A DNA stretch of 64,000 bases, taken from positions 39,804,836-39,868,835 of the forward strand of contig OV121088.1 in NCBI GenBank assembly GCA_921293015.1, given 5' to 3'. The position numbers were made by a program, and so were the translations under genes. The notes beneath the pieces were generated by a model. It saw nothing but the letters and a program-made list of their open reading frames with translations. It did no database searches and had not been told where the DNA came from. Shown here one piece after another: positions 62,360 to 64,000 of this stretch. Each line of letters begins with the position of its first letter. Within the stretch, counting starts at the first letter, position 1. This stretch comes from Phorcus lineatus. Its lineage: Eukaryota; Mollusca; Gastropoda; Trochida; Trochidae.

Positions 62360-64000
62360 ACTAAAGCCTACAAGAGGCATATCTACACGTTTTTCACAAT
62401 CCAACAAAATGTGTACGTGTTGAAAGTGAAGCAAAATATATATGCAAATACTATGCAAAAGGCAAATTCAAAAGGCACATCATTCAAAAGACAGACAGAT
62501 GGATGGAGTAACACGCTTACCGCTGTATACCTGCGACTACTTCGTATAACCAGTTTGCCTTGTTTGAACATCACCTTTGATAACGTTTAGTATATGTGAC
62601 GCCTACAAACTATTGGTGCAGCTTAAGGATGTCCGCTTCTCAAATCTAAAATATTAAACTTTTTTTCTAACTTGTATTTTTCAAAAGTTTAGTGCATTTG
62701 CTTGAAGTATCAACCTAAAAAATGGGGGTTAGTGTGGGTTTTTTCGAAATATTTTAAGACAAAGATCCCTTTGTCAGTCAGATATTTAACATGGGAGTCC
62801 ATGGGGAAATGATGACCTTTTTAGAGAAATATTAGATTTAAATTAGTTCCTGTATTAAACTTTTTTAAATATGAAAATATGTTAGAGTTAATATAATTTT
62901 CTTCAAGAAAAACGTAAAAAATATATGTGGTAGTGTGGGTTTTTAGCCGCTACGGCACAACATGTATTGAACATTTCAATTAAATTATCAATATTCAAGC
63001 TGTTTTTGTACTACAAACATGCTTTCTCCCACTCATTATCTAAAAATTTACCTGAACGTATACACACAAATCATATTCATTCAACAACATCTACTTTGTA
63101 CGAAAAACAGTTAATAGAACTTGCTCACATGATAGTTACAATTGAAAATTGCTGAGTCAGCAAAATTGGGAATTATTTAAGAATTAGATTACTATGTCTG
63201 TTAATTTTGATGACTTTTTAATCAGTAATCATCAAAATTAAGAAATTACTTATTCATTTTGACTTATTATATAAGCACATTATGATTTAAGGTTATTTGA
63301 GTTTTGTATCTGTGACTTGTATCAGGTGAGGATCGAACATCCTAAAAGGAAATTTATATATTTCAAACAATGGCTTTGACAAAGTATATAAATTTATATC
63401 ATGTAATTGGATTACATAATGGTTAACCATAGAACATTGATCAAGGTTATAATTATTGCTGATTGATGGTGATCAATGACGGATACACATTAGTCCTGTT
63501 AATCTCAGAATAGCCTTATAATCTGAAATAAACCCACCGGTTGTTTATAGATATTACAAGTAGTTTCCCTGTCCTTTTGATTTTAACCTAAACGAAAAGA
63601 TGAAACCAATGAAAGTGTAAGTCACAATTTTCTGACGTTGTTACACTATTAGGCTGATGCTCTTAATGAGAAATATGGCACAAGGATGGCAAGAAAAACA
63701 ATTTTCAAATATGTAACTAAACTAAGCAATGATAAGTAAATGAATATATGTCGTAAATTGGAATATTCATTAAAAAGATTTATAAAATAAAATAAGAACA
63801 ATTCTGCAATTACTTGGACAGACTTAATAACGATACAAGCAATGACATTTCTCATGCATAAAGCAATTTAACATAACAGTTTGTTACAGGTTGCCCATTA
63901 CAATTCAGCTGAAGTATGATTAGTTTTCACTTTTCTGGAGTTGAAGTTGGTTAGTGAATGGAAATCGCAAATCAAACCTGCATTTCCACACAATGACAAG
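62360..64000. repeat. segmental duplication unit C, start only
   Basis: Matches unit B from about 49440 (ATAACGTTTAGTAT(A/G)TGT at 62580 and 49783; GACAGATGGA near 62490 and 49688) and unit A from about 35415. Anchors are GACAAAGTATATA at 63377 and 35430, CAGTTTCCCTGTC or TAGTTTCCCTGTC, ACAGTTTGTTAC, and AGTATGATTAGTTTTCA at 63913 and 36010. It is cut by the window edge. The matching position at 63913 is 13.87 kb after B and 27.90 kb after A. Confidence 0.8.
62618..63150 (+). repeat. probable repeat insertion specific to unit C
   Basis: About 0.5 kb or more without a counterpart in A or B. It begins near CTTAAGGATGTCCGCTTCTC and contains two GTGTGGGTTTTT motifs (about 62733 and 62935) and AACATGGGAGTCCATGGGGA. 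The last resembles a motif I associate with interspersed repeats in bivalves. The ends are undefined. Confidence 0.35.

Overview
This is an AT-rich, gene-poor stretch of animal genomic DNA (roughly two thirds A+T by eye). It is most likely from a mollusc, probably a bivalve. That assignment is an inference from repeat content: a tRNA-derived SINE whose 3' part carries the 'GCGGCGTTAAAC' type motif, bivalve-style low-copy repeats, and TTAA and hAT MITEs. No species can be named. No rRNA, functional tRNA, CRISPR array or bacterial-type gene is visible. There is no long open reading frame; the longest, 147 codons at 50395-50838 on the minus strand, is near what chance allows.

The left half (1 to about 30 kb) is mostly non-coding DNA with dispersed mobile-element debris. 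It holds a degenerate hammerhead-like motif (1.8 kb), short direct repeats (3.4 and 5.4-5.7 kb), a cluster of CCAAT boxes (9.2-9.7 kb) and a TTAA-flanked MITE (12.57-13.03 kb). Further right are a possible terminal exon with a poly(A) signal (17.0-17.3 kb, minus), a SINE with a perfect 13-bp target-site duplication and a nested insertion (19.04-19.64 kb), a six-copy 76-bp satellite (19.99-20.44 kb) and a mariner transposase relic (25.5-25.9 kb).

The right half (about 30-64 kb) is a diverged segmental duplication with a period of about 14 kb. Unit A (about 30.1-46.1 kb), unit B (about 48.2-62.1 kb) and the start of unit C (about 62.4 kb to the edge) match collinearly over many blocks. Insertions specific to one unit show activity after duplication: a hAT MITE with 8-bp TSD and a hammerhead-ribozyme fragment in A, an expanded 64-bp minisatellite and a GC-richer LTR-like island in B, and a probable repeat insertion in C. 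Unit B also holds a nearly perfect 999-bp tandem duplication (57429-59426).

The most gene-like feature is on the minus strand inside these units. It is a first coding exon encoding a signal-peptide-like leader ending in Cys-Asp-Asn-Val-Cys and followed by a splice donor. It occurs twice in B (57478-57576 and 58477-58575), with a start-codon-less relic in A (42843-42947). A and B differ there mainly by synonymous changes and one whole-codon indel, as expected of a sequence once under protein-level selection. The window therefore probably samples a tandem family of small or receptor-type secreted proteins whose other exons could not be identified with confidence.
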